Source of the DNA: Cognataquiflexum nitidum
GTDB lineage: Bacteria; Bacteroidota; Bacteroidia; Cytophagales; Cyclobacteriaceae
Assembly (NCBI RefSeq): GCF_022538055.1
Contig: NZ_JAKZAM010000026.1
Span: 1-64,000 of the forward strand
Direction of reading: 5' to 3'
Length of the DNA: 64,000 nt
The translations under genes were made by a program, and so were the position numbers. The notes under the pieces are model-generated. The model saw only the letters and a list, made by a program, of their open reading frames with translations, had not been told where the DNA came from and did not search any database. Shown piece after piece: positions 43,674 to 52,750 of this stretch (positions within the stretch are counted from its first letter, which is position 1; each line of letters opens with the position of its first letter).

Positions 43674-44754
43674 CAAGATCAAAGTACTCTACATCGATGA
43701 TGAAGATAATAACCTAAATTCCTTCAAAGCAAGCTTGAGAAAGGACTTTAAGGTCATCACTGCCATCGATGCATTTGAAGGTCTTAAAATAGCAGAAACT
43801 GAAGAACTTCATGTGGTGATTGCCGACCAAAGAATGCCAGGATTGGACGGAGTAGAATTTTTTGAAAAATTGATGAAAATCAACCCCGAACCAGTCAGGA
43901 TTCTGCTCACAGGTTATTCGGACATAGCCGACGTCATAGATGCTATTAATAGAGGTCAGGTTTACAGGTTTATTGATAAACCTTGGAACATTGAGCAAAT
44001 CAAGAATGCAATACAAACTGCAGGGGATATCTATTTTGCCAGAAAAGAACTAAAAGATAAAAATGAAAGGCTTCAGAAAATCCATTCTGAAATGAACCAG
44101 TTTGTGTATTCACTCTCACACGAACTTAGAGGGCCTCTTATGAGTATCTCCGGTGTATCCAAACTTGCCAAAATGGAGACCAAAGATCCTGCAGTATTGG
44201 AATACTTTGATCTGATAGACACTGCCACTGACAAATTGGATGAGTTTATATACAAGATGTTGGATTTCTACAGGTCGACAAAAATCGAAAACAAAGTCAC
44301 TGAGATTGATTTTAAAGAGGTTGTGGCGCAGCAGCTTGAAGTCTACAGACAAAAGTGGGCTTTGGATCATATCGAAATCAAAATCCATATCAACCAAAAC
44401 TCTGCGTTTTTCTCAGATGATTCTAAAATCAGGGTGATTCTAAATAACCTTTTCCATAACGCTGTAGTCTTCCAGAAAGAAAACTTTCCTCAAAAAATGA
44501 TAAGGGTGGCTATAGATGTTGTTGGCAAAACAGCTACAATAGTAATTGAAGACAATGGAGTCGGAATTGAGGATAATCTCATAAATGAAGTCTTTAACCT
44601 ATTTCAAAGAGCCACCCAGAAAAATGTTGGTTCAGGACTCGGACTCTATATGGTCAAAGAATCCACTATCCAAATGGGGGGAAAGGTACAACTAGAATCT
44701 ATTGTCAACCAAGGAACCAAAGTCACGGTAGTTTTGCCAAATTTTGCTGAGTAG
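43666..44754 (+). CDS. hybrid receiver-histidine kinase
   Basis: 362 residues from the ATG at 43666; an upstream in-frame start lies well inside the previous gene. Receiver domain 1-~120 with phospho-acceptor D54 in VIADQRMPG. The H-box FVYSLSHELRGPLMSISG has H152, and the ATPase domain has NNLFHNAVVF, DNGVGIEDN and GSGLGLYMVKE. No membrane segment, so it is cytoplasmic. It overlaps the 7TMR-DISM kinase by 8 bp and resembles the lone receiver at 40535-40999. A likely design is phosphorylation of this receiver by the membrane kinase, tuning a second kinase. Confidence 0.9.
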   Translation: MTDKIKVLYIDDEDNNLNSFKASLRKDFKVITAIDAFEGLKIAETEELHVVIADQRMPGLDGVEFFEKLMKINPEPVRILLTGYSDIADVIDAINRGQVYRFIDKPWNIEQIKNAIQTAGDIYFARKELKDKNERLQKIHSEMNQFVYSLSHELRGPLMSISGVSKLAKMETKDPAVLEYFDLIDTATDKLDEFIYKMLDFYRSTKIENKVTEIDFKEVVAQQLEVYRQKWALDHIEIKIHINQNSAFFSDDSKIRVILNNLFHNAVVFQKENFPQKMIRVAIDVVGKTATIVIEDNGVGIEDNLINEVFNLFQRATQKNVGSGLGLYMVKESTIQMGGKVQLESIVNQGTKVTVVLPNFAE

Positions 44755-44898
44755 AAAAATTGGTTCTTAGCCAATTGAAATAGTCCTTTTTTTGAGTAAT
44801 TGGGTTTTTTTCAGGAGTGGCATGGCTTAATTTTTATTTGATTACAAGTGTTTTTCGCCTTTCTTTGTTCTCAATTTTAAACCAAAAAGTTTTTAGAT

Positions 44899-45438
44899 AT
44901 GATCAATCCCTGGCATGATGTCAATATTGGGAAAGAGGCGCCGGAGTTTGTAATGGGCGTCATTGAAATTCCCAAAGGCAGTAAAGGTAAATATGAGTTG
45001 GATAAAAAAACAGGTATGCTTCTATTGGATAGGGTTTTGTTTTCAGCTGTTCATTATCCTGCTAATTATGGTTTCATCCCTCAGACTTTTTGTGAGGACA
45101 AAGATCCCTTGGATATTTTAATAATTTCCCAGATTGACATCCCTTCTATGACTTTGGTCAAAGCCAAAGTAATCGGCGTAATGAGGATGATTGATGGAGG
45201 TGAAGCAGATGACAAAATCATTGCAGTGGCGGCAGAGGATCAATCTGTGAATTATATTAACGACATCGATGAACTTCCTCCCTATTTGATGAAAGAGGTT
45301 CACAGGTTTTTTGAGGATTATAAAAAACTTGAAAACAAAGAAGTGAAAGTGGAGGATTTTCTAGGAAAAGAAGAAGCTTTTAAAATTATCCACGATTGTA
45401 TCGAACTTTACGACTTGAATTTCAGAACCAAGAGATAA
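44899..45438 (+). CDS. ppa: inorganic pyrophosphatase (family I)
   Basis: 179 residues. The active-site signature of soluble family I enzymes is DKDPLDILI (canonical DGDPLD). Upstream KGSKGKYELDKKTGMLLLDR and downstream MRMIDGGEADDKIIAVAAED complete the metal and phosphate site. It hydrolyses pyrophosphate from biosynthesis, using Mg2+. Length is normal for the bacterial hexameric type. A short terminator-like hairpin follows. Confidence 0.95.
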   Translation: MINPWHDVNIGKEAPEFVMGVIEIPKGSKGKYELDKKTGMLLLDRVLFSAVHYPANYGFIPQTFCEDKDPLDILIISQIDIPSMTLVKAKVIGVMRMIDGGEADDKIIAVAAEDQSVNYINDIDELPPYLMKEVHRFFEDYKKLENKEVKVEDFLGKEEAFKIIHDCIELYDLNFRTKR

Positions 45439-45442
45439 TTTA

Positions 45443-45476
45443 CAGCCCGGTTGGTAACATCCGGGTTTCCTTTTTT
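45443..45476 (+). terminator. weak terminator after ppa
   Basis: AGCCCGG (45444-45450) pairs with CCGGGTT (45461-45467), with one G-T pair, over a 10-base loop, and a T6 run follows. Confidence 0.5.
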
Positions 45477-45480
45477 ACTT

Positions 45481-46524
45481 ATGAAAAGATTGGTCTTCTT
45501 ACTTTTCTTTTTGATAGGAAAACTGTCAGCCCAAGAGCAGTTGGAGAAAAACCTTGTTTTCTCAGGTTATCTCGAAGCATATTACAGTTATGATCTAAAT
45601 CGTCCTAAAGATCAACTCAGGCCTGACTTTCTATATAACTTCAATAGGCATAATGAATTCAGTATTAATCTTGCCTTGCTCAAAGCATCCTTTCAGAATG
45701 ACCGAATTAGGGCAAATCTTGCATTAATGGCAGGAACCTACGCCCAATACAATCTAGCAAACGAACCCAAATGGGCTCGGTTTCTCAATGAAGTATCTTT
45801 GGGAATTATGCTCCACGAAAAGCTATGGGTTGATGTGGGTGTCATGCCTTCTTACATAGGATTTGAATCCTGGTATGGGATGGATTGCATGAATTTGACG
45901 AGAAGTATCATGGCTGAGAACTCACCCTATTTGTTTACGGGTGGAAAGTTTACCTATATACCAAATCCTAAATGGGAAATTCAGCTTTGGTTGACAAATG
46001 GCTGGCAAAATATTGTGAGAAACGAAAACAACAAGTCTTTGGGAATCGGTGCTGGTATCAAGTACATGCCCACTGACAATGTTACCACCAATTATTCCAA
46101 TTACTTTGGAAATGAAAACCCTCAGCCAATACGTTTAAACAGGTTTTTCAATAATTTTTATTTGCTGTATGAAAAAGGATCATGGGATGCGATCTTTGGG
46201 GCTGATTATGGTATTCAGCAAACTTTATTAGGAGAAACAGGTTCTTGGTTTGGCCTGATAGCCTCACTGAGCAAGGATCTGGGAAAGAAAATCGTACTTG
46301 CCGGTAGGGCTGAATATTACTCAGATCCAAATGCAATCATCTTGAATGATGGTTTGAAAATCACAGGACTATCTGCAAATGTTGATTTTTCAATAACCAA
46401 AGAAACTTTATTTAGAATTGAAGCAAGAAGATTTGTCAGTCCGGAAGAAGCATTTACACTTCCTGACGGGAATTTCATAAGGGAAAATACAGCTATTACT
46501 GCCTCCATTGCCCTCAGGTTTTAA
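45481..46524 (+). CDS. outer membrane beta-barrel (porin-like) protein
   Basis: 347 residues from the ATG at 45481, which starts a signal peptide (MKRLVFLLFFLIGKLSAQ); an earlier in-frame start at 45451 would mask it. The mature part alternates polar and hydrophobic residues and ends in aromatic phenylalanine (ITASIALRF), the C-terminal signature of BamA-inserted barrels. SGYLEAYYSYDLNRP resembles the start of the Bacteroidota putative porin family (bbp2/DUF1597-like). Substrate unknown. It lies 42 bp after ppa with a weak terminator between. Confidence 0.8.
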   Translation: MKRLVFLLFFLIGKLSAQEQLEKNLVFSGYLEAYYSYDLNRPKDQLRPDFLYNFNRHNEFSINLALLKASFQNDRIRANLALMAGTYAQYNLANEPKWARFLNEVSLGIMLHEKLWVDVGVMPSYIGFESWYGMDCMNLTRSIMAENSPYLFTGGKFTYIPNPKWEIQLWLTNGWQNIVRNENNKSLGIGAGIKYMPTDNVTTNYSNYFGNENPQPIRLNRFFNNFYLLYEKGSWDAIFGADYGIQQTLLGETGSWFGLIASLSKDLGKKIVLAGRAEYYSDPNAIILNDGLKITGLSANVDFSITKETLFRIEARRFVSPEEAFTLPDGNFIRENTAITASIALRF

Positions 46525-46981
46525 GATTCTTTCTTACCGGTATTTTTTTCTTTGAAAGCCTCTTGTTGAGGTATTTAATAAACTCCTCATAGTTGATATG
46601 CTCGTGATTGCTGATTGTAAAGGAGCTTCTATCTTCAAAAACAATAGTAATTTGCTTGAATTCACGTTTGTTTGTGATGACTGTTTCTTCGTCCCAAACC
46701 AATACTTCTGAGAGAGCATATTTGGTGGTTTTGCCTCTCAACGGTAGTTTTGTAATTATCTGGTCGTTGCCTATTGCTATAAATTTATACGCAGCCATCA
46801 TTTTTACCATAAGCAAGACAATACCTAAGGTAAGTATGACAGTTGCCATCAGGTAGATGAGGACCCCAAATGTTCTTTCGGTCGCAAAATGGTTGAGGAT
46901 ATATACCAATCCAAAAAACTGCACAAGGACGATTAGTCCAAGGGCAAAAAAAGTGCTGGGTTTTGGTCTGGAATGAATCAT
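46514..46981 (-). CDS. membrane protein with PH-like domain
   Basis: 155 residues. Two N-terminal membrane helices (~11-30 and ~38-60) are followed by a soluble beta-rich part (IAIGNDQIITKLPLRG, ITIVFEDRSSFTIS) and a helix, a layout like small bacterial PH-domain proteins. No catalytic residues. The start ATG overlaps the stop codon of acpH by 4 bp, so it is coupled to acpH. Its 3' end overlaps the convergent porin gene by 11 bp. Function unknown. Confidence 0.7.
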   Translation of the reverse strand: MIHSRPKPSTFFALGLIVLVQFFGLVYILNHFATERTFGVLIYLMATVILTLGIVLLMVKMMAAYKFIAIGNDQIITKLPLRGKTTKYALSEVLVWDEETVITNKREFKQITIVFEDRSSFTISNHEHINYEEFIKYLNKRLSKKKIPVRKNLKT

Positions 46982-47571
46982 GTGCTACGCAATTCTGCAA
47001 GTGTTTTTTTAGAGAATGATACTATATCTTCAAAAAAGTCTCCAAAATGTACTTTCAAATACTCATGGTGCTCATCGAGAAAGACATGCGCAGTTTCCAT
47101 TTTTGAATTGAACCTTGTCCGTTTTGCCATGCCTGTCATCGCCCTCCTGATCCCATCCAATTCCCCATATCCTGCCAGCCAATTGTAATATTTCATATAA
47201 CCGAAGGTCTGCAAAAATTTTTCGGGTAAGGTATCGCTGTATTCATCTATTGTATTGTACACATCCTCCGCAAATTGATCCAAAGGGATATGGTGGTAGT
47301 TTTTCCAGTATCTTCCCAAAAAATAATCAAAATACATGTCTGTAATAACCATGGAATACCTTCCATATTCCGGTCTAAGGATTGCCTGAGCCTCTTTTAC
47401 CACAGGGTGCGAATCTGTAAATTTATCGATACTCCAATGAAGCTTAATTCCAACAACAATGTCCTTGTCATAGTTGTGTTCAATATCGCCTCTTACAAAA
47501 TCACCTATAAAATTTCCTACAAGAACTTTAGGATCCCCGAATGACAAATATGCATGTGCTAGAAAATTCAC
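46978..47571 (-). CDS. acpH: ACP phosphodiesterase family protein
   Basis: 197 residues of the AcpH family, which removes the 4'-phosphopantetheine arm from holo-acyl carrier protein. The family start MNFLAHAYLSFG and GNFIGDFVRGD are visible; the HxSIDxxTDxHP region (HWSIDKFTDSHPVVKE) matches the HD-like metal site. E. coli AcpH is of similar size (193). It is followed by the PH-like membrane protein in an overlapping pair. Confidence 0.9.
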   Translation of the reverse strand: MNFLAHAYLSFGDPKVLVGNFIGDFVRGDIEHNYDKDIVVGIKLHWSIDKFTDSHPVVKEAQAILRPEYGRYSMVITDMYFDYFLGRYWKNYHHIPLDQFAEDVYNTIDEYSDTLPEKFLQTFGYMKYYNWLAGYGELDGIRRAMTGMAKRTRFNSKMETAHVFLDEHHEYLKVHFGDFFEDIVSFSKKTLAELRST

Positions 47572-47643
47572 GATATAATTGTTTAAAGTGTTTGGTTTGT
47601 GAGATAGATTATCAGTTATTTTCGATTTTAAATGTAATAATAG

Positions 47644-49566
47644 ATGGGAAATATTCAGGAAGAATTAAGGAATTCTTTGAAACTTTTAAAGCAAGAGTGG
47701 GAGGAAGACCTCCAACAGCATAAGAAAAAATTTTTATATACCTCTATTTCAGATAAAAAGGAAGAGGGGGTATGTTGGTATCCTGTACAGTTGAAAAAAA
47801 CAAAAATAGGTTTTGGGGAGAGATTGATCTTGGAGTTCGAACGCTTTGACACTGGAGCACCCCATGTTTTCCAGTCGGGCAAGTCTGTTTCTATTTTTTC
47901 AAACCAGCCCCAGTTTCAATCCCGTCGTGTCAATGGTGTGATCAATCAGGTGAAGCGGGATACCATGATAGTGACATTACAGGCCGAAGACGTTCCTGAT
48001 TGGATGCATCAAGGTAAGTTGGGTATTGACTTACTTTTTGATGAGGCAAGCTACCGTGAGATGGAGTCAGCGATGAAAGCAGTGATCAAATCTGATAAGG
48101 GGAGGCTAGGAGAATTGAAGGAAATTTTGCTAGGTGAAAGGGCACCGGTTTTGATTATTTCTGATTCAAAAAAGGTGAATCACCTGAATTTAAGTCAGAA
48201 TGAAGCTTTGGACTTGGTCAAGTTTTCAAAGGATGTAGCCATCATTCATGGCCCTCCCGGGACAGGCAAGACAACCACCCTGGTCGCGGCGATTGTGCAG
48301 GCATTGGAGGAGTGCAGGCAGGTTTTGGTTTGTGCGCCTAGTAATTCAGCAGTGGATTACCTAGTGGAAAAATTACTAGATTACAAAGTAAGAAGCCTCC
48401 GTATCGGCCATCCCGCGAGGGTCGAAGACCATATTCTGTCTCAAACATTGGATGCCAAAATTGCGATGCACGATAGCTACAAGGATTTGAAAAGGCTCAA
48501 AAAATCAGCTGATGATTACAGAAAACTTGGTCAAAAACACAAACGTACATTTGGCCCTGAAGAAAGGATGCAGCGGCGAAGGCTTTTGGATGAAGCAGCA
48601 AGGTGTAAGGACGAAGCACAAAGCCTGGAAGATTATATCACTTATGATATTTTTCAGGATACTCAGGTATTTGCCTGTACCCTAGTAGGTGCCGCCAATT
48701 CTGCGCTCAAGGGTATGAGTTTCCCCGTGGTGTTTATAGATGAAGCTGCCCAGGGACTAGAAGCGGCAGCATGGATTCCTATCCAAAAAGCAGCTAAAGT
48801 GGTGATGGCCGGTGACCATTGCCAGCTGCCGCCAACTATCAAATCATATGAAGCAGCCAAAAATGGATTAAGCGAGACACTTTTTGAGAAGGTGATCAAA
48901 AGAAAACCTGATGCCTCCAAAATGCTAAGTCTCCAGTATAGGATGCCGGAACTGATCATGGGTTTTTCGGGAAAATATTTTTACCATAACGGGTTAAAGG
49001 CAGCTGACAATACTTTGCAGCACTATTTGACAGCCGAAGAACCTGTATTGGAATACATTGATACTGCAGGCACAGGATTTACTGAACAACAGGAAGAAGA
49101 ATCCCTCAGCACATTCAATCTGGAAGAAGCGCGGTTTTCCTTGCGATACCTAGAAAATCTCCTAAAAAGAATCGGGATTGCGGAGATCAAAAACAAGCAA
49201 TGGAATATTGGATTGATCGCGCCCTATCGCGCCCAGGTCAGGAGATTTAATGAGCTGGTTTTTGAAAGTTACGAATTCCCAAACCTCCGCTCTTTCTCTG
49301 AACTGTTGACGATCGACTCGATTGATGGATTTCAGGGACAGGAGCGGGATATTATTGTCATCAGCCTTGTCAGGTCCAATGCAAAAGGAGAAATCGGCTT
49401 CTTGGCAGATACCCGAAGAATGAATGTGGCATTGACCCGAGCAAAAAGGAAATTGATAGTTGTGGGGGACAGTTCCACATTGAGCATCCACCCTTTCTAC
49501 AATTCGTTTTTTGATTATATAGATGCAAACAGCTGCTACAAAAGTGTGTATGAATATTTGGAATGA
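47644..49566 (+). CDS. SF1 DNA/RNA helicase, IGHMBP2/Upf1-like
   Basis: 640 residues. An N-terminal OB-like/regulatory part (~1-180) precedes a RecA pair. Walker A is IIHGPPGTGKTTTL (near 203), Walker B is VFIDEAAQGLEAAAW, motif III is VVMAGDHCQLPPT, and motif V/VI are DSIDGFQGQERDIIV and NVALTRAKRK. This is the SF1B Upf1/IGHMBP2 branch, which unwinds DNA or RNA 5' to 3'. Standalone bacterial members have unclear roles. No neighbouring repair or restriction genes suggest a defence function. Confidence 0.9.
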   Translation: MGNIQEELRNSLKLLKQEWEEDLQQHKKKFLYTSISDKKEEGVCWYPVQLKKTKIGFGERLILEFERFDTGAPHVFQSGKSVSIFSNQPQFQSRRVNGVINQVKRDTMIVTLQAEDVPDWMHQGKLGIDLLFDEASYREMESAMKAVIKSDKGRLGELKEILLGERAPVLIISDSKKVNHLNLSQNEALDLVKFSKDVAIIHGPPGTGKTTTLVAAIVQALEECRQVLVCAPSNSAVDYLVEKLLDYKVRSLRIGHPARVEDHILSQTLDAKIAMHDSYKDLKRLKKSADDYRKLGQKHKRTFGPEERMQRRRLLDEAARCKDEAQSLEDYITYDIFQDTQVFACTLVGAANSALKGMSFPVVFIDEAAQGLEAAAWIPIQKAAKVVMAGDHCQLPPTIKSYEAAKNGLSETLFEKVIKRKPDASKMLSLQYRMPELIMGFSGKYFYHNGLKAADNTLQHYLTAEEPVLEYIDTAGTGFTEQQEEESLSTFNLEEARFSLRYLENLLKRIGIAEIKNKQWNIGLIAPYRAQVRRFNELVFESYEFPNLRSFSELLTIDSIDGFQGQERDIIVISLVRSNAKGEIGFLADTRRMNVALTRAKRKLIVVGDSSTLSIHPFYNSFFDYIDANSCYKSVYEYLE

Positions 49567-49569
49567 AAA

Positions 49570-50115
49570 TCAGTTTTGCCTGGTTTTTACTCGTTGTTGG
49601 TTAAAATATTCCCAATTCAGGTAACTGAGGATATCGCCAAAAGTATCTGTGGCCTCCAAGATATCAGCAGGAACATCCCTGCTTCTCAGCCTTGCCAATA
49701 ACTGTCCGTAGATGGCATTCAAGGCAATCTGGATTTCATGTTTGGGGGCATTTTCTCCGGCTTCGAGGAAAAGACGTATCAAATGTGGTTTTGCTTTTTG
49801 ATACAGGTCAAAATAGTCCCTGTCTGTTTTGAGTAGAGACCAATGGATCGAGGCAAGCTGATCAACCAATTCCTGAGTCTGGGGAAGGTGGCCGGTTTCT
49901 TCGATTTTGGCATTTTTCATCTCAAAGGTCAAATCAGCAAACCAAACTGCCGCTTCTTTTTTTTCCTCCTCAGAGATTGGATAGTGGGAGATCACATATT
50001 GCCGGACATCATCCAACTCGAAATTATAGGCCCTTAATAGATCTTCCATTTGATACATGTAGATGATGTATTCAGGAATGTTTTGGGCTTTTTTCTTTTC
50101 CGCTACAGCTCTCAT
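49570..50115 (-). CDS. DUF4924 family protein
   Basis: 181 residues, all helical and acidic, matching DUF4924, a Bacteroidota-restricted family of unknown role. The signature regions include AEKKKAQNIPEYIIYMYQME and the central DQLASIHWSLLKTDRDYF. No signal peptide or membrane segment. It is convergent with the helicase, 3 bp apart, and divergent from the DUF433 relic. Confidence 0.85.
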   Translation of the reverse strand: MRAVAEKKKAQNIPEYIIYMYQMEDLLRAYNFELDDVRQYVISHYPISEEEKKEAAVWFADLTFEMKNAKIEETGHLPQTQELVDQLASIHWSLLKTDRDYFDLYQKAKPHLIRLFLEAGENAPKHEIQIALNAIYGQLLARLRSRDVPADILEATDTFGDILSYLNWEYFNQQRVKTRQN

Positions 50116-50205
50116 TTTTCGGTTTTATATTGATGGTGCAAAGAAAATAAGAAAGGTCGGTTTTTAACAATAAATGAGAAAGTGCGTACATTAAGAAAAA
50201 TCGTT

Positions 50206-50428
50206 ATGCTAGACTATAGGGAATTCATCGCCATCGAGCCTGGAAAGAGAAGCGGGAAACCCTGTATAAGGACTGAGGATCACAGTGTATGATATTTTGG
50301 AATACTTAGCTTCAGGCATGTCTATAGAAGAAATTTTGGATGATTATCCTGAATTGACTAGGGAAGATGTTATGGCAAGTTTGGCATACGCCGCAGATGC
50401 CGAAAAGAAAATCCATATTTCAGGTTAG
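50206..50428 (+). pseudogene. DUF433 antitoxin-like gene, frameshifted
   Basis: From ATG 50206 the frame reads MLDYREFIAIEPGKRSGKPC then IR and soon stops at 50290-50292. Shifting frame at 50270 restores a natural DUF433 continuation, GLRITVYDILEYLASGMS and then EEILDDYPELTREDV, to a stop at 50426-50428. Comparing with the family motif (PCIRGxRITVxDIL), two bases of an AGGGG-like run appear to be missing around 50269-50271. DUF433 proteins are typically the first gene of DUF433/DUF5615 toxin-antitoxin-like pairs, as here. A sequencing error cannot be ruled out, but the partner is also broken. Confidence 0.85.
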
Positions 50429-50455
50429 TTTCCATTGCGACTTTTTTTCCAAAAA

Positions 50456-50788
50456 ATGAAAATTCTCATTGATGAAAATCTAAGCTGGCGAATAAAAAAG
50501 CCGTTAAGTCAATATTTTACTGAGATCACCCATATTTCTGATTTTAAGAAACTGACTGAATCCGATCAGCAAATCTGGGATTGGTCAAAAAAATCGAATT
50601 ATTCCATCCTTACAAAAGATTCAGATTTTTATTTTTTGAGTGTGCTAAATGGATGTCCTCTTAAAGTAATCTGATTAAAATTTGGTAACATGTCTACGCA
50701 AGCCATTATTCAAAAATTAATTTCAAACATAGAATTGATTAAAGAGTTTTTAAAACAAGATAAAGACTGTTACCTTGAGATAAATTGA
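50456..50788 (+). pseudogene. DUF5615 PIN-like toxin gene with in-frame stop
   Basis: The ATG at 50456 begins MKILIDENLSWRIKKPLSQ, the N-terminus of DUF5615 PIN-like proteins with the first catalytic aspartate. SILTKDSDFYFLS carries the second acidic cluster. At codon 73 the frame meets TGA (50672-50674), just where the family has tryptophan (VIWLKxGN). Beyond it the frame continues as LKFGNMSTQAIIQKL and so on to a stop at 50786-50788, giving the normal ~110 residues. So a single TGG to TGA change truncates the toxin. It lies 27 bp after the DUF433 relic. Confidence 0.88.
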
Positions 50789-50838
50789 TTTTCTTTTGGA
50801 TAGTTTATTTCTATACCAATTTTACCCACAATTTTATC

Positions 50839-50846
50839 TATTTTTG
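50839..50846 (+). promoter_or_regulatory. -7 promoter box upstream of lepA
   Basis: TATTTTTG matches TAnnTTTG and ends 8 bp before the lepA ATG, implying a very short or absent leader. Confidence 0.45.
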
Positions 50847-50854
50847 CGCCCAGA

Positions 50855-52648
50855 ATGGATATGCAAAGAATTAGGAATTTCTGTATAATTGCCCATATTG
50901 ACCATGGGAAGAGTACATTGGCAGACCGTCTCCTGCAGTTCACCAATACGGTGAGTGACAGAGAGATGCAGGATCAGTTGTTGGACAATATGGACCTCGA
51001 GCGTGAGCGCGGGATCACCATTAAGTCCCATGCGATCCAGATGAAGTATAATTACAAAGGTGAGGAATATACCCTCAACCTGATCGATACACCCGGACAC
51101 GTCGATTTTTCATATGAAGTTTCCCGGTCAATCGCCGCCTGTGAGGGTGCGCTGTTGATTGTAGATGCCTCTCAGGGAATCGAAGCCCAGACCATTTCCA
51201 ACCTTTATTTAGCTATCGGACATGACCTCGAAATCATCCCGGTTTTGAACAAGATCGATCTCCCGGGCGCGGATCCAGAAGTGGTGGCAGATGAAGTCAT
51301 AGAACTTATTGGCTGCGATAGGGAGGATATCGTCCTTGCTTCAGGAAAAGAAGGGATCGGAATTGAAGACATCCTTAATGCTGTGGTAGAAAAAGTCCCT
51401 GCTCCAAAAGGAAACATCGATTCACCACTACAGGCAATGATTTTTGACTCTGTTTATAATCCTTTCAGAGGAGTGGAGGTAATCTTCCGAATATTCAATG
51501 GTACAATCAACAAAGGCGATAAAATCAAATTTGTAAATACAGGAAAAGAATATTTTGCCGATGAAATAGGGATTTTGGGTATCAATCAAATTCCTCAGCA
51601 AACCATGTATGCAGGGAATGTAGGATACCTGATCTCAGGGATCAAAGTAGCCAAAGAGGTTAAAGTAGGTGACACCATCACGCACGTAAAAAATCCTTGT
51701 GCGGAATCAATCAAGGGATTTGAAAACGTAAAGCCAATGGTTTTTGCGGGGATTTATCCGGTAGAGACCACTGAATTTGAAGAACTAAGAGCTTCTATGG
51801 AAAAACTCCAACTCAATGATGCTTCGCTTGTATGGGAACCTGAGACCTCTGCTGCCTTGGGTTTTGGTTTCCGTTGCGGTTTCTTGGGAATGCTTCACAT
51901 GGAGATCATTCAGGAGCGCTTAGAGCGGGAGTTTGACATGACGGTTATCACAACAGTGCCGTCCGTTCAGTTCAAAGCCCTGATGAACAACAACGAATAC
52001 AAGCTGATCAATGCACCTTCAGATATGCCGGATCCTACGCTTTTCAAACATATCGAAGAGCCCTATGTCAAGGCCATTATCATCACCGCCGCGGAATTTG
52101 TTGGCCCTGTGATCCAACTTTGTATGGACAAAAGGGGTCAGATCAAAAACCAGGTTTACCTGACTTCTGACCGTGTGGAATTATCTTTTGACATGCCTTT
52201 GGCTGAGATTGTATTTGATTTCTTTGACAGGCTCAAAACCATTTCCAGAGGATATGCATCCCTCGACTATGAAATGATCGGATTCAAACAGTCCCACATG
52301 GTGAGGCTAGATGTGATGCTCAATGGCGAAGTGGTAGATGCCCTTTCTGCGATTGTACACAGAGATAAAGCATACGAATGGGGTAGGAGACTCTGCGAGA
52401 AATTGAGGGAATTAGTGCCGAGACAAATGTTTGAAATAGCTATCCAAGCTGCTATCGGAGCCAAGATCATTGCAAGAGAAACTGTGAAAGCCATGCGTAA
52501 AAACGTTTTGGCCAAATGTTATGGAGGTGATATTTCGCGTAAGCGTAAGCTTCTCGAAAAGCAGAAAAAAGGAAAAAAACGCATGAGGCAAGTCGGCAAC
52601 GTCGAAATTCCACAGGAAGCGTTTATGGCAGTTTTGAAATTAGATTAA
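50855..52648 (+). CDS. lepA: elongation factor 4 (LepA)
   Basis: 597 residues, normal length. G-domain motifs: AHIDHGKST (13-21), DTPGHVDFSYEVSRS and NKIDLPGADPE. The LepA-specific C-terminal domain is present: GGDISRKRKLLEKQKKGKKR. This translational GTPase helps stalled or mispositioned ribosomes and biogenesis under stress. It may have its own promoter (50839) and is separated from folD by 102 bp that include a common CGCAAAGGCGCAAAGACAC-type intergenic sequence. Confidence 0.96.
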   Translation: MDMQRIRNFCIIAHIDHGKSTLADRLLQFTNTVSDREMQDQLLDNMDLERERGITIKSHAIQMKYNYKGEEYTLNLIDTPGHVDFSYEVSRSIAACEGALLIVDASQGIEAQTISNLYLAIGHDLEIIPVLNKIDLPGADPEVVADEVIELIGCDREDIVLASGKEGIGIEDILNAVVEKVPAPKGNIDSPLQAMIFDSVYNPFRGVEVIFRIFNGTINKGDKIKFVNTGKEYFADEIGILGINQIPQQTMYAGNVGYLISGIKVAKEVKVGDTITHVKNPCAESIKGFENVKPMVFAGIYPVETTEFEELRASMEKLQLNDASLVWEPETSAALGFGFRCGFLGMLHMEIIQERLEREFDMTVITTVPSVQFKALMNNNEYKLINAPSDMPDPTLFKHIEEPYVKAIIITAAEFVGPVIQLCMDKRGQIKNQVYLTSDRVELSFDMPLAEIVFDFFDRLKTISRGYASLDYEMIGFKQSHMVRLDVMLNGEVVDALSAIVHRDKAYEWGRRLCEKLRELVPRQMFEIAIQAAIGAKIIARETVKAMRKNVLAKCYGGDISRKRKLLEKQKKGKKRMRQVGNVEIPQEAFMAVLKLD

Positions 52649-52750
52649 ACTTTCCCGCAAAGGCGCAAAGACACAAAGAATTTGTTTGTAGTTTTTGCGC
52701 TTTTTGCATCCTATATGAATTCAATTAGAACCTGTTAATCGGATTTTGCT

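Noticed and set aside
47644..49566. Helicase as part of a defence island
   Set aside because: Neighbours are housekeeping (acpH, DUF4924); no nuclease or methylase partner is present.
50672..50674. TGA as a selenocysteine codon in the DUF5615 gene
   Set aside because: The family has tryptophan here, the upstream partner is also broken, and no insertion element is visible.
52652..52680. CGCAAAGGCGCAAAGACAC sequence as a regulatory site
   Set aside because: This kind of sequence is common between genes in many bacteria; nothing ties it to lepA or folD.
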